Part shown: in pieces, positions 35,549-44,558 of the stretch | Layout of the letters: the number at the start of each line of letters is the position of its first letter | Numbering within the stretch: the stretch's first letter is position 1 | Assembly (NCBI GenBank): GCA_036924855.1 | Contig: JBAGRP010000001.1 | Location: forward strand, 2,604,001-2,668,000 | Direction: 5' to 3' | From: Nitrobacteraceae bacterium AZCC 2146 | Lineage (GTDB): Bacteria; Pseudomonadota; Alphaproteobacteria; Rhizobiales; Xanthobacteraceae | DNA length: 64,000 nt | Translations under genes and position numbers: made by a program | The notes under the pieces: model-generated | Seen by the model: only the letters and a program-made list of their open reading frames with translations | Told to the model about the DNA's origin: nothing | Database searches by the model: none

Positions 35549-37051
35549 ATGATCCGCATCTCCACGATTTTCATCGCCATCTGCATGGTGCTGGTCGCGG
35601 CGTCGCTCGGCATGGTGCTGTATGCGATGGCCGGCATCAGCGGCTCGGAATCCGCCATCGTCGCGCTGACCGCGCTGACCTTCATGATCCTCTACAACGC
35701 GGTATCGATGCGGCTGCGCGACCGCAGCGATTCCGGCAGCCAGATCGCCGATCTCTCCCGCGGCACCGCCGACCTCGCCCGCCAGGTTGCCGAATTCGGC
35801 CGCCGCCTCGCGGCCGCCGAAGGCAAGATCGTCTCCGCGAATTCCGCCGGGCAGGATCGCCTCCACACTGTGATCGGCGAGATCAACGAACTCGGCACGC
35901 TGGTGAAGCAGCTGGCCTCGTCGGTGGCGAGCCACGAGGACATGCTGGCGTCCGGCCCGCCGGCCGTGGTGCCGGTGACGACAGTGTCCGCGGCAATCGC
36001 GCCGCCGGCTCCCCCGATCAAAGCCCCGGATACGGCGAAGGAACTGCCGCTCGCCGCCGACATTGCCGAAGACACGGTGACCGCCGTCGCCAGCAAGCCC
36101 GCCGTGACGGCACCTGAGGTCACGATCGGACGCAACGAAACGCAGCTGATCGCCGTGGTGAAAGCCGCCATCGCCGAGAACCGCATCGACATCTATCTGC
36201 AGCCGATGGTGACGCTGCCGCAGCGCAAGGTGCGGTTCTACGAGGCGATGACGCGGCTGCGCGACGACAAGGACCAGGTCATTGCCGCTGACGATTTCAT
36301 TGGCGCCGCCGAAGCCTCCGGCCTGATGGGCCAGATCGATCACACCGTGATGCTGCGCTGCATGCAGGTGCTGCGCCGGCTGATGGTGCGCAACAAGGAC
36401 GTTGGCGTGTTCTGCAATGTCGCTGCCGTGACGCTGTCCAATGCCGAGACCTTCGCCCACTGCATCGATTTTCTCGAAGCCAACCGCGCGCTGGCGGCGT
36501 CCTTCGTGCTGGAATTCAAGCAGAGCACATTCCGCAATCTCGGCCCCGTGGAGAGCGAGCATCTCGCTGCCCTGGCGCAGCGCGGCTATCGCTTCTCGAT
36601 CGACCACGTCACCGATCTGCGGATCGAGCCGCGCGATCTCGCCGACCGCGGCGTCCGTTTCATCAAGGTGCCGGCAACGCTGCTGCTCGACCAGAAGCAG
36701 AGCGCGACGTCGGACATCCACCCCGCCGACCTCTCCGACCTGCTCGGCCGCTTCGGCATCGACCTGATCGCTGAGCGGATCGAGGGCGAACGCGCCGTGG
36801 TCGACCTGCTCGACTTCGACGTCCGGTTCGGGCAAGGATTTTTGTTCGCGGCGCCCCGGCCCCTGCGGCCGGAAACGCCGGCCGGCGGAGCGCCGACGCC
36901 ACCAACGCCCGGCGCAGCGCCGCAACAGGATACCAATGGTTCAGCAAAACCTGCCAGAAGCGATCCGACAAAGAGCGAGCCGCCGAAAAACGAGCCGCCG
37001 CGCACCACCGGCAATGCCGCGCTGGCCCGCCGCGCCACTGGCCCGAACTGA
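35549..37051 (+). CDS. membrane-anchored, degenerate EAL-domain protein (TipF-like)
   Basis: A 500-residue protein: two N-terminal membrane helices (about 5-27 and 35-52), a coiled-coil region (about 60-130), a Pro/Ala linker, an EAL domain (about 195-440) and a Pro-rich tail. Of the phosphodiesterase residues, Glu232 (EAM in place of EAL), Asn290, Glu322, Lys373 and Glu409 remain, but the DDFG loop reads DHVT (Asp352-His353) and the ELTE-type second Glu is Gln325. It therefore probably binds c-di-GMP or a partner without hydrolysis. The architecture is that of Caulobacter TipF, a flagellum-assembly c-di-GMP receptor. ATG at 35549 is chosen over 35495. Confidence 0.82.
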   Translation: MIRISTIFIAICMVLVAASLGMVLYAMAGISGSESAIVALTALTFMILYNAVSMRLRDRSDSGSQIADLSRGTADLARQVAEFGRRLAAAEGKIVSANSAGQDRLHTVIGEINELGTLVKQLASSVASHEDMLASGPPAVVPVTTVSAAIAPPAPPIKAPDTAKELPLAADIAEDTVTAVASKPAVTAPEVTIGRNETQLIAVVKAAIAENRIDIYLQPMVTLPQRKVRFYEAMTRLRDDKDQVIAADDFIGAAEASGLMGQIDHTVMLRCMQVLRRLMVRNKDVGVFCNVAAVTLSNAETFAHCIDFLEANRALAASFVLEFKQSTFRNLGPVESEHLAALAQRGYRFSIDHVTDLRIEPRDLADRGVRFIKVPATLLLDQKQSATSDIHPADLSDLLGRFGIDLIAERIEGERAVVDLLDFDVRFGQGFLFAAPRPLRPETPAGGAPTPPTPGAAPQQDTNGSAKPARSDPTKSEPPKNEPPRTTGNAALARRATGPN

Positions 37052-37066
37052 TCGGCATACTTTCCA

Positions 37067-37921
37067 ATGACAACACTTCGATTCGTCGAGCATCTGCGCG
37101 ACCTCGTGGCCGGCGTCGACGTCGTCCTCAGCGACATCTGGGGCGTCGTGCACAACGGCCTCGTTTCATTCCCCGAAGCCTGCGAGGCGCTGCATACGTT
37201 CCGCGCCCGGGGCGGGGCGGTGATACTGATCACCAATGCGCCGCGCCCAGCGGACTCCGTGCAACGGCAGCTGCGCAAGCTCGGCGTCGCCGACGATATC
37301 TATGACACGATCGTCAGCTCCGGCGACCTGACGCGCAATTACGTCACCAGCCGTTTGGGACAGTCGATGTACTGGATCGGGCCGGAGCGCGACAATTCGA
37401 TCTACCGCGGGCTCGATGCGAAATTCGCGCCGCTGGAGCAGGCCGACTACATCGTCTGCACCGGCCCGTTCGATGACGAGACCGAATCCGCCGAAGACTA
37501 TCGCGAGATGATGATGCAGGCGCTGGCGCGCAAGCTGACGCTGGTCTGCGCCAATCCCGACATCGTGGTGGAGCGCGGCGACCGGCTGATCTATTGCGCC
37601 GGCGCCATCGCGGAGCTGTATCGCGAGCTCGGCGGCGACGTGGTGTTCTACGGCAAGCCGCACCGGCCTATCTACGACCAGGCCATCGCTTTGGCAAAGG
37701 CCAAGCTTGGCACCGAAACGCCGCTCAGCCGCGTGCTGGCGATCGGCGATTCCGTGCGCACCGATCTGGCGGGCGCGCATGCTTACGGGATCGACTGCCT
37801 GTTCGTCACCCGCGGCATCCACGCCGGCGAATTCGAAGGCATCGAGCGGATGGATTCAGTCGCGGTGAAAGAACTGTTCGGCCACCCGCCGAAGGCATTG
37901 ATGCGGGAATTGCGCTGGTAG
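37067..37921 (+). CDS. HAD-IIA hydrolase (TIGR01459 type)
   Basis: A 284-residue NagD-like HAD protein. Motif I is LSDIWGVVHNG: the nucleophile Asp23 is present, but the usual second Asp (D-x-D) is Trp25, as in the alphaproteobacterial TIGR01459 subfamily. Motif II is LITNAPRP and the C-terminal motif III/IV region is VLAIGDSVRTDLAGAHAYGID. Without the second Asp, ordinary phosphatase activity is doubtful. It starts 15 bp after the EAL gene and is probably co-transcribed. Confidence 0.9.
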   Translation: MTTLRFVEHLRDLVAGVDVVLSDIWGVVHNGLVSFPEACEALHTFRARGGAVILITNAPRPADSVQRQLRKLGVADDIYDTIVSSGDLTRNYVTSRLGQSMYWIGPERDNSIYRGLDAKFAPLEQADYIVCTGPFDDETESAEDYREMMMQALARKLTLVCANPDIVVERGDRLIYCAGAIAELYRELGGDVVFYGKPHRPIYDQAIALAKAKLGTETPLSRVLAIGDSVRTDLAGAHAYGIDCLFVTRGIHAGEFEGIERMDSVAVKELFGHPPKALMRELRW

Positions 37922-37947
37922 GCCTGCAAAGCGGCATGCGTCAAACA

Positions 37948-38002
37948 CGTGGATGCCCGGCCAACCGCGAAGCAGCGCTTCGCGTTTTGGCCGGGCATGA
38001 CG
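37948..38002. repeat. palindromic repeat, family D (copy 2)
   Basis: CGTGGATGCCCGGCCAA pairs with TTGGCCGGGCATGACG, with an inner GCGAAGC-AGC-GCTTCGC hairpin. It separates the HAD gene from the convergent cheY-like gene and may act as a bidirectional terminator. Confidence 0.75.
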
Positions 38003-38037
38003 AACAACAGAATGTTGGCGGCTGAAGCGGCGGAAAT

Positions 38038-38433
38038 TTACGCCGGCACGGTATCCGGGAATACCGCTTCGATCTTGGTCTTCAGCGTCGCGGCGTTGAA
38101 CGGCTTGACGATGTAGTTGTTCACGCCGGCCTTCTTGGCGGCGATCACGTTCTCGGTCTTGGATTCCGCGGTGATCATAATGAACGGCGTCTGCGACAGA
38201 TTGGGATCGGCGCGGACTTCCTTGAGCAGGTCGTAACCGGTCATCGGCTCCATGTTCCAGTCGGAAATCACCAGGCCGTATTTCTTGGTGCGCATCTTTT
38301 CCAGCGCCGCCGAACCATCGCTGGCGTCGTCGATATGCTCGAAGCCGAGCTGCTTGAGAAGATTGCGAATGATACGGATCATGGTGTTGTAATCGTCCAC
38401 CACCAGCACCGTCATCGACAAATCAACCGCCAT
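38038..38433 (-). CDS. cheY: CheY-like single-domain response regulator
   Basis: A 131-residue lone receiver domain: acidic pocket Asp13-Asp14, phospho-acceptor Asp58 (LVISDWNMEPM), Thr88 (IMITAES) and Lys110 (YIVKPF), all the residues needed for phosphorylation switching. The ATG at 38433 is preferred because AGGGGGA lies at the right distance; an ATG at 38439 is too close. High similarity to chemotaxis CheY, but no che operon is nearby, so it may work with a distant chemotaxis cluster. Confidence 0.88.
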   Translation of the reverse strand: MAVDLSMTVLVVDDYNTMIRIIRNLLKQLGFEHIDDASDGSAALEKMRTKKYGLVISDWNMEPMTGYDLLKEVRADPNLSQTPFIMITAESKTENVIAAKKAGVNNYIVKPFNAATLKTKIEAVFPDTVPA

Positions 38434-38699
38434 CTTCATTCCCCCTGAGACACGACACGCGCATGCGAAAACTGAACATCTGCCGGGCAGGCAAATACGT
38501 CCGGGCGCAGGATTGGCAAAGCTTGCCGTCCGCAGCCCGGACCAAGGATTAGCAGGTGCGATTAAACAGCCCGTTAACCGCACAAATCCGCGAAATTGTC
38601 CTCACCTACAACCAGTTATAGATATGGCCTCGTCTTGACTTCATCGCCGGCTCCACGTCACCGTCGCCCGCCCACGGAAATCATTCAACGAATCCAATC

Positions 38700-39683
38700 A
38701 TGACGCCTGACTTTGCCGTTATCCGCGACACCACACCCTCCACCGAAATTCCCCGGGGGACCGTGGTGGCCATGGGAAACTTCGACGGCGTCCATCTCGG
38801 CCACCGCGCGGTCATCCACGCAGCGCTGGAAATGGCGCGCCTGCACAACACAAGTGCCATGGCAGTGACCTTCGAGCCGCACCCGCGCAGCTTTTTCAGC
38901 CCGCACACGCCGCAATTCCGGCTCACCGACGAAGCCAGCAAATTGCGGCTGCTGGCCGGCACCGGCCTTGCCGGCGCCGTGGTGATGACCTTCGACAAGG
39001 ACCGCGCCGGCACCACGGCGCAAGACTTCATTCACCATGAACTGATCGAACGGCTGGGAATCAGCGGCATCGCGGTCGGCTACGACTTTCACTTCGGCAA
39101 GGGCCGGGTCGGCTCGCCGAGCCTGCTGGTCGCCGAGGCGCCGCGGCTGGGCATCGAGGTCGACGTGCAGCCGCATATCGACATCGACGAGCGCCCGGTG
39201 TCGTCCAGCGCGATCCGCATGGCGCTGGCCGAAGGCCAGGTCGCCGAAGCCACGAAAATGCTCGATGGTCCCTGGTTCATCACCGGCGAGGTGATCCACG
39301 GCAAGAAGCTCGGCCGCGATCTCGGCTATCCCACCGCCAATATCCGCCTGCCCGCCAGCTGCGGCCTCAGGCACGGCATCTACGCCGTGCGGGTCGGCCG
39401 CGGCCAGGGAAATACCAGCGAGCGCTTCAACGGCGTCGCCAGCTTCGGCCGCCGCCCGACCTTCGACAACGGCGCGCCGCTGCTGGAGGTGTTTCTGTTC
39501 GATTTCAAAGGCGATCTCTATGGCATGACGCTCGACGTCGCCTTCATCGCCTTCATCCGCGAAGAGCTGAAATTCGAAGGTATCGAGCCCTTGATCCGCC
39601 AGATGGACGACGACAGCGCCAAGGCCCGCGCCGCACTGGCCGCGGCGCCGGAGGCGTTTCCGAGGCTGGGAGTGGTCGGATAG
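38700..39683 (+). CDS. ribF: bifunctional riboflavin kinase/FAD synthetase
   Basis: A 327-residue RibF: N-terminal FAD synthetase (nucleotidyltransferase) with GNFDGVHLGHRAVI near residue 23 and SSSAIRMALAEG, then the C-terminal riboflavin kinase domain with KKLGRDLGYPTANIRLP and GVASFGRRPTFD. It makes FMN and FAD. No FMN riboswitch is recognisable in the 266-bp gap to cheY. Confidence 0.96.
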   Translation: MTPDFAVIRDTTPSTEIPRGTVVAMGNFDGVHLGHRAVIHAALEMARLHNTSAMAVTFEPHPRSFFSPHTPQFRLTDEASKLRLLAGTGLAGAVVMTFDKDRAGTTAQDFIHHELIERLGISGIAVGYDFHFGKGRVGSPSLLVAEAPRLGIEVDVQPHIDIDERPVSSSAIRMALAEGQVAEATKMLDGPWFITGEVIHGKKLGRDLGYPTANIRLPASCGLRHGIYAVRVGRGQGNTSERFNGVASFGRRPTFDNGAPLLEVFLFDFKGDLYGMTLDVAFIAFIREELKFEGIEPLIRQMDDDSAKARAALAAAPEAFPRLGVVG

Positions 39684-39840
39684 CCCCTTCGGGCTTTGCG
39701 ATCCCGTCTCCGGCTGCTATTGAGTGCCGGATGTCTGCACGGCGCCCCATTACCAGCATTAGCGGCCCGGCTTCCGCCTGAGCTTTGCTCGGCGCAAGAC
39801 CGGGATCGTTGCCGTTTCATCGCGTCCCCCACGCGTTCAA

Positions 39841-39886
39841 GCGTGATCCGGAAAGTGGAAACCGGTTTTCCGAGAAGATCACGCTT
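39841..39886. repeat. Rhizobiales palindromic element
   Basis: Outer arms GCGTGATC (39841-39848) and GATCACGC (39877-39884) enclose GGAAAGTGGAAACCGGTTTTCC, the core of a palindromic element seen in many Rhizobiales genomes. It lies in the ribF-ileS gap, 38 bp before the ileS start, so it will be in the ileS leader. Confidence 0.85.
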
Positions 39887-39923
39887 CCATAAGATCCAGC
39901 CATTTAGCCGAGCCAGAGCCTTC

Positions 39924-42900
39924 ATGTCCGACAAGCCCGCAAAAGCCGACGTCCAAAAAGACACAAACGATTATTCCAAGACCCTGTACCTGCCGCAGAC
40001 GGAGTTTCCGATGCGCGCGGGCTTGCCGCAGCGCGAGCCGGAGATGCTGGCGCGCTGGCAGGAGATCGACCTCTACGGCAGCCTCCGGAAGAAATCGAAG
40101 GGCAAGCCCAAATTCGTGCTGCATGACGGCCCGCCCTACGCCAATGGCAACATCCATATCGGCCATGCGCTCAACAAGATCCTCAAGGACGTGGTGACCA
40201 AGAGCCAGCAGATGCTCGGCTTCGACTCCAACTACGTGCCGGGCTGGGACTGCCACGGCCTGCCGATCGAATGGAAGATCGAGGAAGAGAACTACCGCTC
40301 CAAGGGCAAGGCGAAGCCTAACTTCAAGGATGCCGCGGCGATGATCGCGTTCCGCAAGGAATGCCGCGCCTATGCGGGCCGTTGGCTCGACGTGCAGCGC
40401 GCCGAATTCAAGCGCCTCGGCATCGTCGGCGACTGGGAAGGTCGCTACGCCACCATGGACTTCTTCGCCGAGGCGCAGATCGCGCGCGAGCTGATGAAAT
40501 TCGCCGCGAATGGGACTTTGTACCGCGGGTCCAAGCCGGTGATGTGGAGCGTGGTGGAAAAGACCGCGCTGGCGGAAGCCGAGGTGGAATACGAGGACTA
40601 CACGAGCGATACGGTGTGGGTGAAGTTTCCGGTCGCCTCGCCCTACGGCCGCCTTGCGAATGCGTCTGTGGTGATCTGGACCACCACGCCGTGGACGCTG
40701 CCGGGCAACCGCGCCATCAGCTTCTCGAACAAAATTTCCTACGGCCTCTACAAGGTTACCGAGGCACCCGCCGACAACTGGGTGAAGCCCGGCGAGTTGC
40801 TGATCCTCGCCGACACGCTGGCCGACAGCGTGTTCAAGCAGGCGCGCGTCACCGCCTATGAGAGAAGCAGCGACCTCTCCGCCGACGTGCTCGACGCGCT
40901 GGAGTGCAAGCATCCACTCGCAGGCTTCGCCGGCGGCTATGAATTCGTCGTGCCTCTTCTCGAAGGCGACCACGTCACCGACGACACCGGCACCGGCTTC
41001 GTGCACACCGCCCCCGGCCACGGCCGCGAGGATTTCGATATCTGGATGGCCAATGCACGCGAGCTCGAAGCCCGCGGCATCAGCTCGACCATCCCCTACA
41101 CCGTCGACGAGAACGGCGCCTTCACCGATCAGGCGCCGGGCTTCGTCGGCGAGCGGGTCATCAACGACAAGGGCGAAAAAGGCGGCGCCAACGACGCTGT
41201 CATCAAGGCGCTGGTCGGCGCCGGCATGTTGCTGGCGCGTTCGCGGCTGAAGCATCAATACCCGCATTCGTGGCGGTCGAAGAAGCCGGTGATCTATCGC
41301 AACACGCCGCAATGGTTCATCGCGATGGACAAGCCGATAGATTGGAACATCGTTGGTCGAACCGACCGTGGTGACACGCTGCGGAATCGCGCCCTCGAGG
41401 CAATCACGAAAACCCAATGGGTACCGGCGCAGGGCCAGAACCGCATCAACGGCATGATCAATACCAAGCCCGACTGGGTGATCTCGCGGCAGCGGGCCTG
41501 GGGCGTGCCGATCGCGGTGTTCGTCCGCGAAAAGGGCGACGGTTCCGCCGAGCTGCTGCAGGATGCCGACGTCAACAAGCGCATCGCCGATGCCTTCGAG
41601 GCCGAGGGCGCCGACGCCTGGTATGCCGAAGGCGCGCGCGAGCGCTTCCTCGGCTCGCATGCCAACGAGGAATGGAAGAAGGTCGACGACATCTGCGACG
41701 TCTGGTTCGATTCCGGCTCGACCCATGCTTTCGTACTGGAAGACCCCGTGCACTTCCCCGGCCTTGCCGGCATCCACCGCAAGGTCGATGGCGGCCAGGA
41801 CACGGTGATGTATCTGGAAGGCTCCGACCAGCATCGCGGCTGGTTTCAGTCGTCCCTGCTGGAAAGCTGCGGCACCCGTGGCCGCGCGCCCTTTGATATC
41901 GTGCTGACCCACGGCTTCACGCTCGACGAGAACGGCCGCAAGATGTCGAAGTCGGTCGGCAACACTGTCGAGCCGCAGAAGGTGATCGCACAGTCCGGCG
42001 CTGATATTTTGCGCCTTTGGGTCTGCGCCACCGACTATGCCGACGACCAGCGCATCGGCCCGGAGATCCTGAAGAACACCATCGAGACCTATCGCAAGCT
42101 GCGCAACTCGGTGCGCTGGATGCTCGGCACGCTGCATCACTTCAAGCCGGAAGACGCCGTGGCGTTCGCCGAGATGCCGGAGCTCGAGCGGTTGATGCTG
42201 CATCAACTGGCGGCGCAGGACGCCATCGTCCGCAAGGCATACGAAGACTTCGACTACAAGACGGTGGTGGCGAGCCTGTCGGCCTTCATGAACACCGAGC
42301 TTTCGGCGTTCTATTTCGACATCCGCAAGGACACGCTGTATTGCGACGCGCCGTCGTCGATGGCGCGCAAGGCCGCGCTGACCACCATCGACATGTTGTG
42401 CAACGCGATCCTGAAATGGCTGGCGCCGATCCTGTCCTTCACCGCCGAAGAAGCCTGGCGGATGTACAAGCCCGACGCCGAGCCGTCGGTGCATCTGACG
42501 CTGTTTCCGGAGGGCCTCGATAAGTATCGCGATGATGCGTTGGCCAAGAAGTGGCTGGTCATTCGCGCCGTGCGCTATGTCGTGACCGGCGCCCTTGAGG
42601 TCGCCCGCGCGGCCAAGCTCATCGGTTCGTCGCTCGAGGCTTCACCAATGATTTATGTGGCTCCGGAATATGCGTCCGACGTGATCGGCGTCGACTGGGC
42701 CGAGGTGTGCATCACGTCAAATGCCATGGTCGAGCTGCTGCGCGATGGAGACACCGGGCCGGAGGGCGCCTTTACGTTGAACGACGTACCGGGCGTTGCC
42801 GTAGTGGTCGAACGCGCCGTCGGCACCAAATGCGCGCGGTCGTGGAAGATCCTGCCGACCGTAGGCGAAGACGCCGACTATCCCGACGTCTCGCCGCGCG

Positions 42901-42944
42901 ACGCCGCGGCGCTGCGCGAATGGAAGGCGCTGGGGGCGGTCTGA
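39924..42944 (+). CDS. ileS: isoleucyl-tRNA synthetase
   Basis: A 1006-residue class Ia synthetase. HIGH is at residues 78-81 ([11 protein letters not shown]), the editing domain carries [17 protein letters not shown], and KMSKS occurs in [12 protein letters not shown]. The C-terminus (from about residue 930) lacks the Cys-rich zinc motif of E. coli IleS, as expected for the alphaproteobacterial type. ATG at 39924 is chosen over an open extension to 39696. Confidence 0.97.
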   Translation: MSDKPAKADVQKDTNDYSKTLYLPQTEFPMRAGLPQREPEMLARWQEIDLYGSLRKKSKGKPKFVLHDGPPYANGNIHIGHALNKILKDVVTKSQQMLGFDSNYVPGWDCHGLPIEWKIEEENYRSKGKAKPNFKDAAAMIAFRKECRAYAGRWLDVQRAEFKRLGIVGDWEGRYATMDFFAEAQIARELMKFAANGTLYRGSKPVMWSVVEKTALAEAEVEYEDYTSDTVWVKFPVASPYGRLANASVVIWTTTPWTLPGNRAISFSNKISYGLYKVTEAPADNWVKPGELLILADTLADSVFKQARVTAYERSSDLSADVLDALECKHPLAGFAGGYEFVVPLLEGDHVTDDTGTGFVHTAPGHGREDFDIWMANARELEARGISSTIPYTVDENGAFTDQAPGFVGERVINDKGEKGGANDAVIKALVGAGMLLARSRLKHQYPHSWRSKKPVIYRNTPQWFIAMDKPIDWNIVGRTDRGDTLRNRALEAITKTQWVPAQGQNRINGMINTKPDWVISRQRAWGVPIAVFVREKGDGSAELLQDADVNKRIADAFEAEGADAWYAEGARERFLGSHANEEWKKVDDICDVWFDSGSTHAFVLEDPVHFPGLAGIHRKVDGGQDTVMYLEGSDQHRGWFQSSLLESCGTRGRAPFDIVLTHGFTLDENGRKMSKSVGNTVEPQKVIAQSGADILRLWVCATDYADDQRIGPEILKNTIETYRKLRNSVRWMLGTLHHFKPEDAVAFAEMPELERLMLHQLAAQDAIVRKAYEDFDYKTVVASLSAFMNTELSAFYFDIRKDTLYCDAPSSMARKAALTTIDMLCNAILKWLAPILSFTAEEAWRMYKPDAEPSVHLTLFPEGLDKYRDDALAKKWLVIRAVRYVVTGALEVARAAKLIGSSLEASPMIYVAPEYASDVIGVDWAEVCITSNAMVELLRDGDTGPEGAFTLNDVPGVAVVVERAVGTKCARSWKILPTVGEDADYPDVSPRDAAALREWKALGAV

Positions 42945-42953
42945 TATGTTCAT

Positions 42954-43083
42954 CGTCGTCCCGGCGAAGGCCGGGACCCATAACCCCTGGCATCAAAGTT
43001 TGGGCACAGGATTCGCCATGTCTGAACCTTCGCCTAAATTAATGCTGCACGGAGTATGGGTCCCGGCTTTCGCCGGGACGACG
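42954..43083. repeat. inverted repeat pair between ileS and lspA, family E
   Basis: The left unit (42954-42982, CGTCGTCCCGGCGAAGGCC...) and the right unit (43055-43083) are near-exact inverted copies with one mismatch, about 70 bp apart. Each is also a small hairpin (CCCGGC/GCCGGG). This TCCCGGC...GCCGGGACCCATA repeat is a common dispersed element in the group; the hairpin core at 15132-15154 is related. Confidence 0.75.
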
Positions 43084-43112
43084 CCCCGTTATGTGTTGTC
43101 GGGCCTACCCCG

Positions 43113-43610
43113 ATGACCTCCGCCTTCCGCTCCGGCCTGCTCGCCGCCCTTGCCGTCCTGATCCTCGACCAGGCGGCAAAACTCTGGCTGCTGTTCGTGT
43201 TCGAGATCGGCCGCCGCGGCGCGGTCGAGGTGACCCCGTTCTTCGATCTGGTGCTGGCCTGGAATACCGGCATCAGCTACGGCTGGTTTTCCGAGTCCGG
43301 CCCCGCCGGCCAGGCGATTCTGGTCGCCGTCAAGGCGATTGCCGTGGTGGTGCTGGCGATCTGGATGGCACGGTCGCAGACGAAGCTGGCGACCATCGCC
43401 CTGGGGCTGATCATCGGCGGTGCGATCGGCAATGCCATCGACCGCTTCGCCTATGGCGCGGTGGTCGATTTCGCCCTGTTCCACATCCAGATCGGCGGAA
43501 AGCCGTTCAACTGGTACGTGTTTAACCTTGCCGATGTCGCCATTGTTGCCGGGGTAGCGGCCCTGTTGTATGACTCCTTCCTGGGTGCACCCGCCGCAAA
43601 AGCGCCCTGA
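43113..43610 (+). CDS. lspA: lipoprotein signal peptidase (signal peptidase II)
   Basis: A 165-residue inner-membrane aspartyl protease with four helices that removes signal peptides of lipidated prolipoproteins. The two catalytic Asp are in GNAIDRFAYG and VFNLADVAIVAG. The ATG at 43113 gives the family length; the frame extends to 43056 through repeat DNA. It works after Lgt (7520-8362). Together with ileS upstream this is the common ileS-lspA pair. Confidence 0.96.
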   Translation: MTSAFRSGLLAALAVLILDQAAKLWLLFVFEIGRRGAVEVTPFFDLVLAWNTGISYGWFSESGPAGQAILVAVKAIAVVVLAIWMARSQTKLATIALGLIIGGAIGNAIDRFAYGAVVDFALFHIQIGGKPFNWYVFNLADVAIVAGVAALLYDSFLGAPAAKAP

Positions 43611-43694
43611 TCCCGGGCAATACGACGGGGTAAGGGCGATGCAGGCGGCGCTGCGCCATTGGCCACCCGCTGACGATTGAACAGGATGATTGCA

Positions 43695-44432
43695 ATGCGC
43701 GAGACCGAGACCCACGGTTGGACGGTGCACACTTCATCGGCCGCGCTAAAGCGCGGTTTGTCATCGGCCGCTCTGAAGCGCACCCTGCGGCTGGCCGCCG
43801 TCGCCCTCAGCGTTGGCCTCGTGATGTCGGCCGGCGTCGCCCGCGCCCAGGACGACGAGGAAGACAACTCGACGTTCGAAGACAAGATCATCAAGAACAT
43901 CATGACCGGCCTTGGCGGCACCAACATGGAAAACCAGGGCATCGACTATCGCGAGCGCTCGCCGCTGGTGGTTCCGCCGAAGATCACGCTGCCGCCGCCG
44001 GATGCCACCGCCGCCGCCGTGCCGAACTGGCCGAAGGATCCCGACGTCGCGCAGCGCAAGGCCTCCGCGGAGGCCGCCAAGACCGGACGGCCGGAAGAAG
44101 TCCTGCAGGCCGCGCGGCCGCTGACGCCCGCTGAAATGGCGCCCAAGCGCGCCCGCGTGCAGCAAACCGGCAACGAAGGCAGCCCCGGCGATCCCAACAA
44201 GAACATCGTGCTCAGCCCGAAGCAGCTTGGCTATGAAGGCGGCCTGTTCAAGAACATGTTCGGCGGCAACAAGGGCGAGACCGCGGAATTCAAGGGCGAG
44301 CCGACCCGGGATTCGCTGACCCAGCCGCCAGCCGGCTACCAGACTCCTTCGTCCGGCTTTGCCTATGGCACCGGACCGAAGGAAGTCATGCAGAATTCGG
44401 CGAACATCAACCCGATGACGGGCAAATATTGA
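43695..44432 (+). CDS. exported protein of unknown function with a tandem N-terminal repeat
   Basis: A 245-residue protein with a signal sequence (LRLAAVALSVGLVMSAGVARAQ, cleavage near residue 52). The mature domain is Pro/Lys/Gly-rich and largely polar, ending ANINPMTGKY. The stretch before the signal core contains a 9-codon tandem repeat (SSAALKRGL / SSAALKRTL; 43734-43787). The ATG at 43695 has AGGA at 8 bp; earlier in-frame starts at 43677 and 43686 are possible. It directly precedes the M16 pair in the same direction. No family recognised. Confidence 0.75.
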   Translation: MRETETHGWTVHTSSAALKRGLSSAALKRTLRLAAVALSVGLVMSAGVARAQDDEEDNSTFEDKIIKNIMTGLGGTNMENQGIDYRERSPLVVPPKITLPPPDATAAAVPNWPKDPDVAQRKASAEAAKTGRPEEVLQAARPLTPAEMAPKRARVQQTGNEGSPGDPNKNIVLSPKQLGYEGGLFKNMFGGNKGETAEFKGEPTRDSLTQPPAGYQTPSSGFAYGTGPKEVMQNSANINPMTGKY

Positions 44433-44558
44433 CCGCAGCGCTCGCGTTGCGTCACCGTTCAATTCAGACTCGCTTACGATCATCTTGCATTGCGATCGGC
44501 ACGCGCGGATGCGGCCGGCGCGATCGCTCACCCGCGCCGAGGAGCTGCTAGCCCCGTC

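Noticed and set aside
38434..38699. FMN riboswitch before ribF or ribH
   Set aside because: Neither the 266-bp gap before ribF nor the leader of ribH (12848-13000) shows the conserved RFN-element sequence blocks.
39879..42494. 871-codon open frame antisense to ileS
   Set aside because: Long antisense frames are expected in GC-rich DNA where the third codon position is G/C; the sense strand encodes a complete IleS with HIGH and KMSKS motifs.
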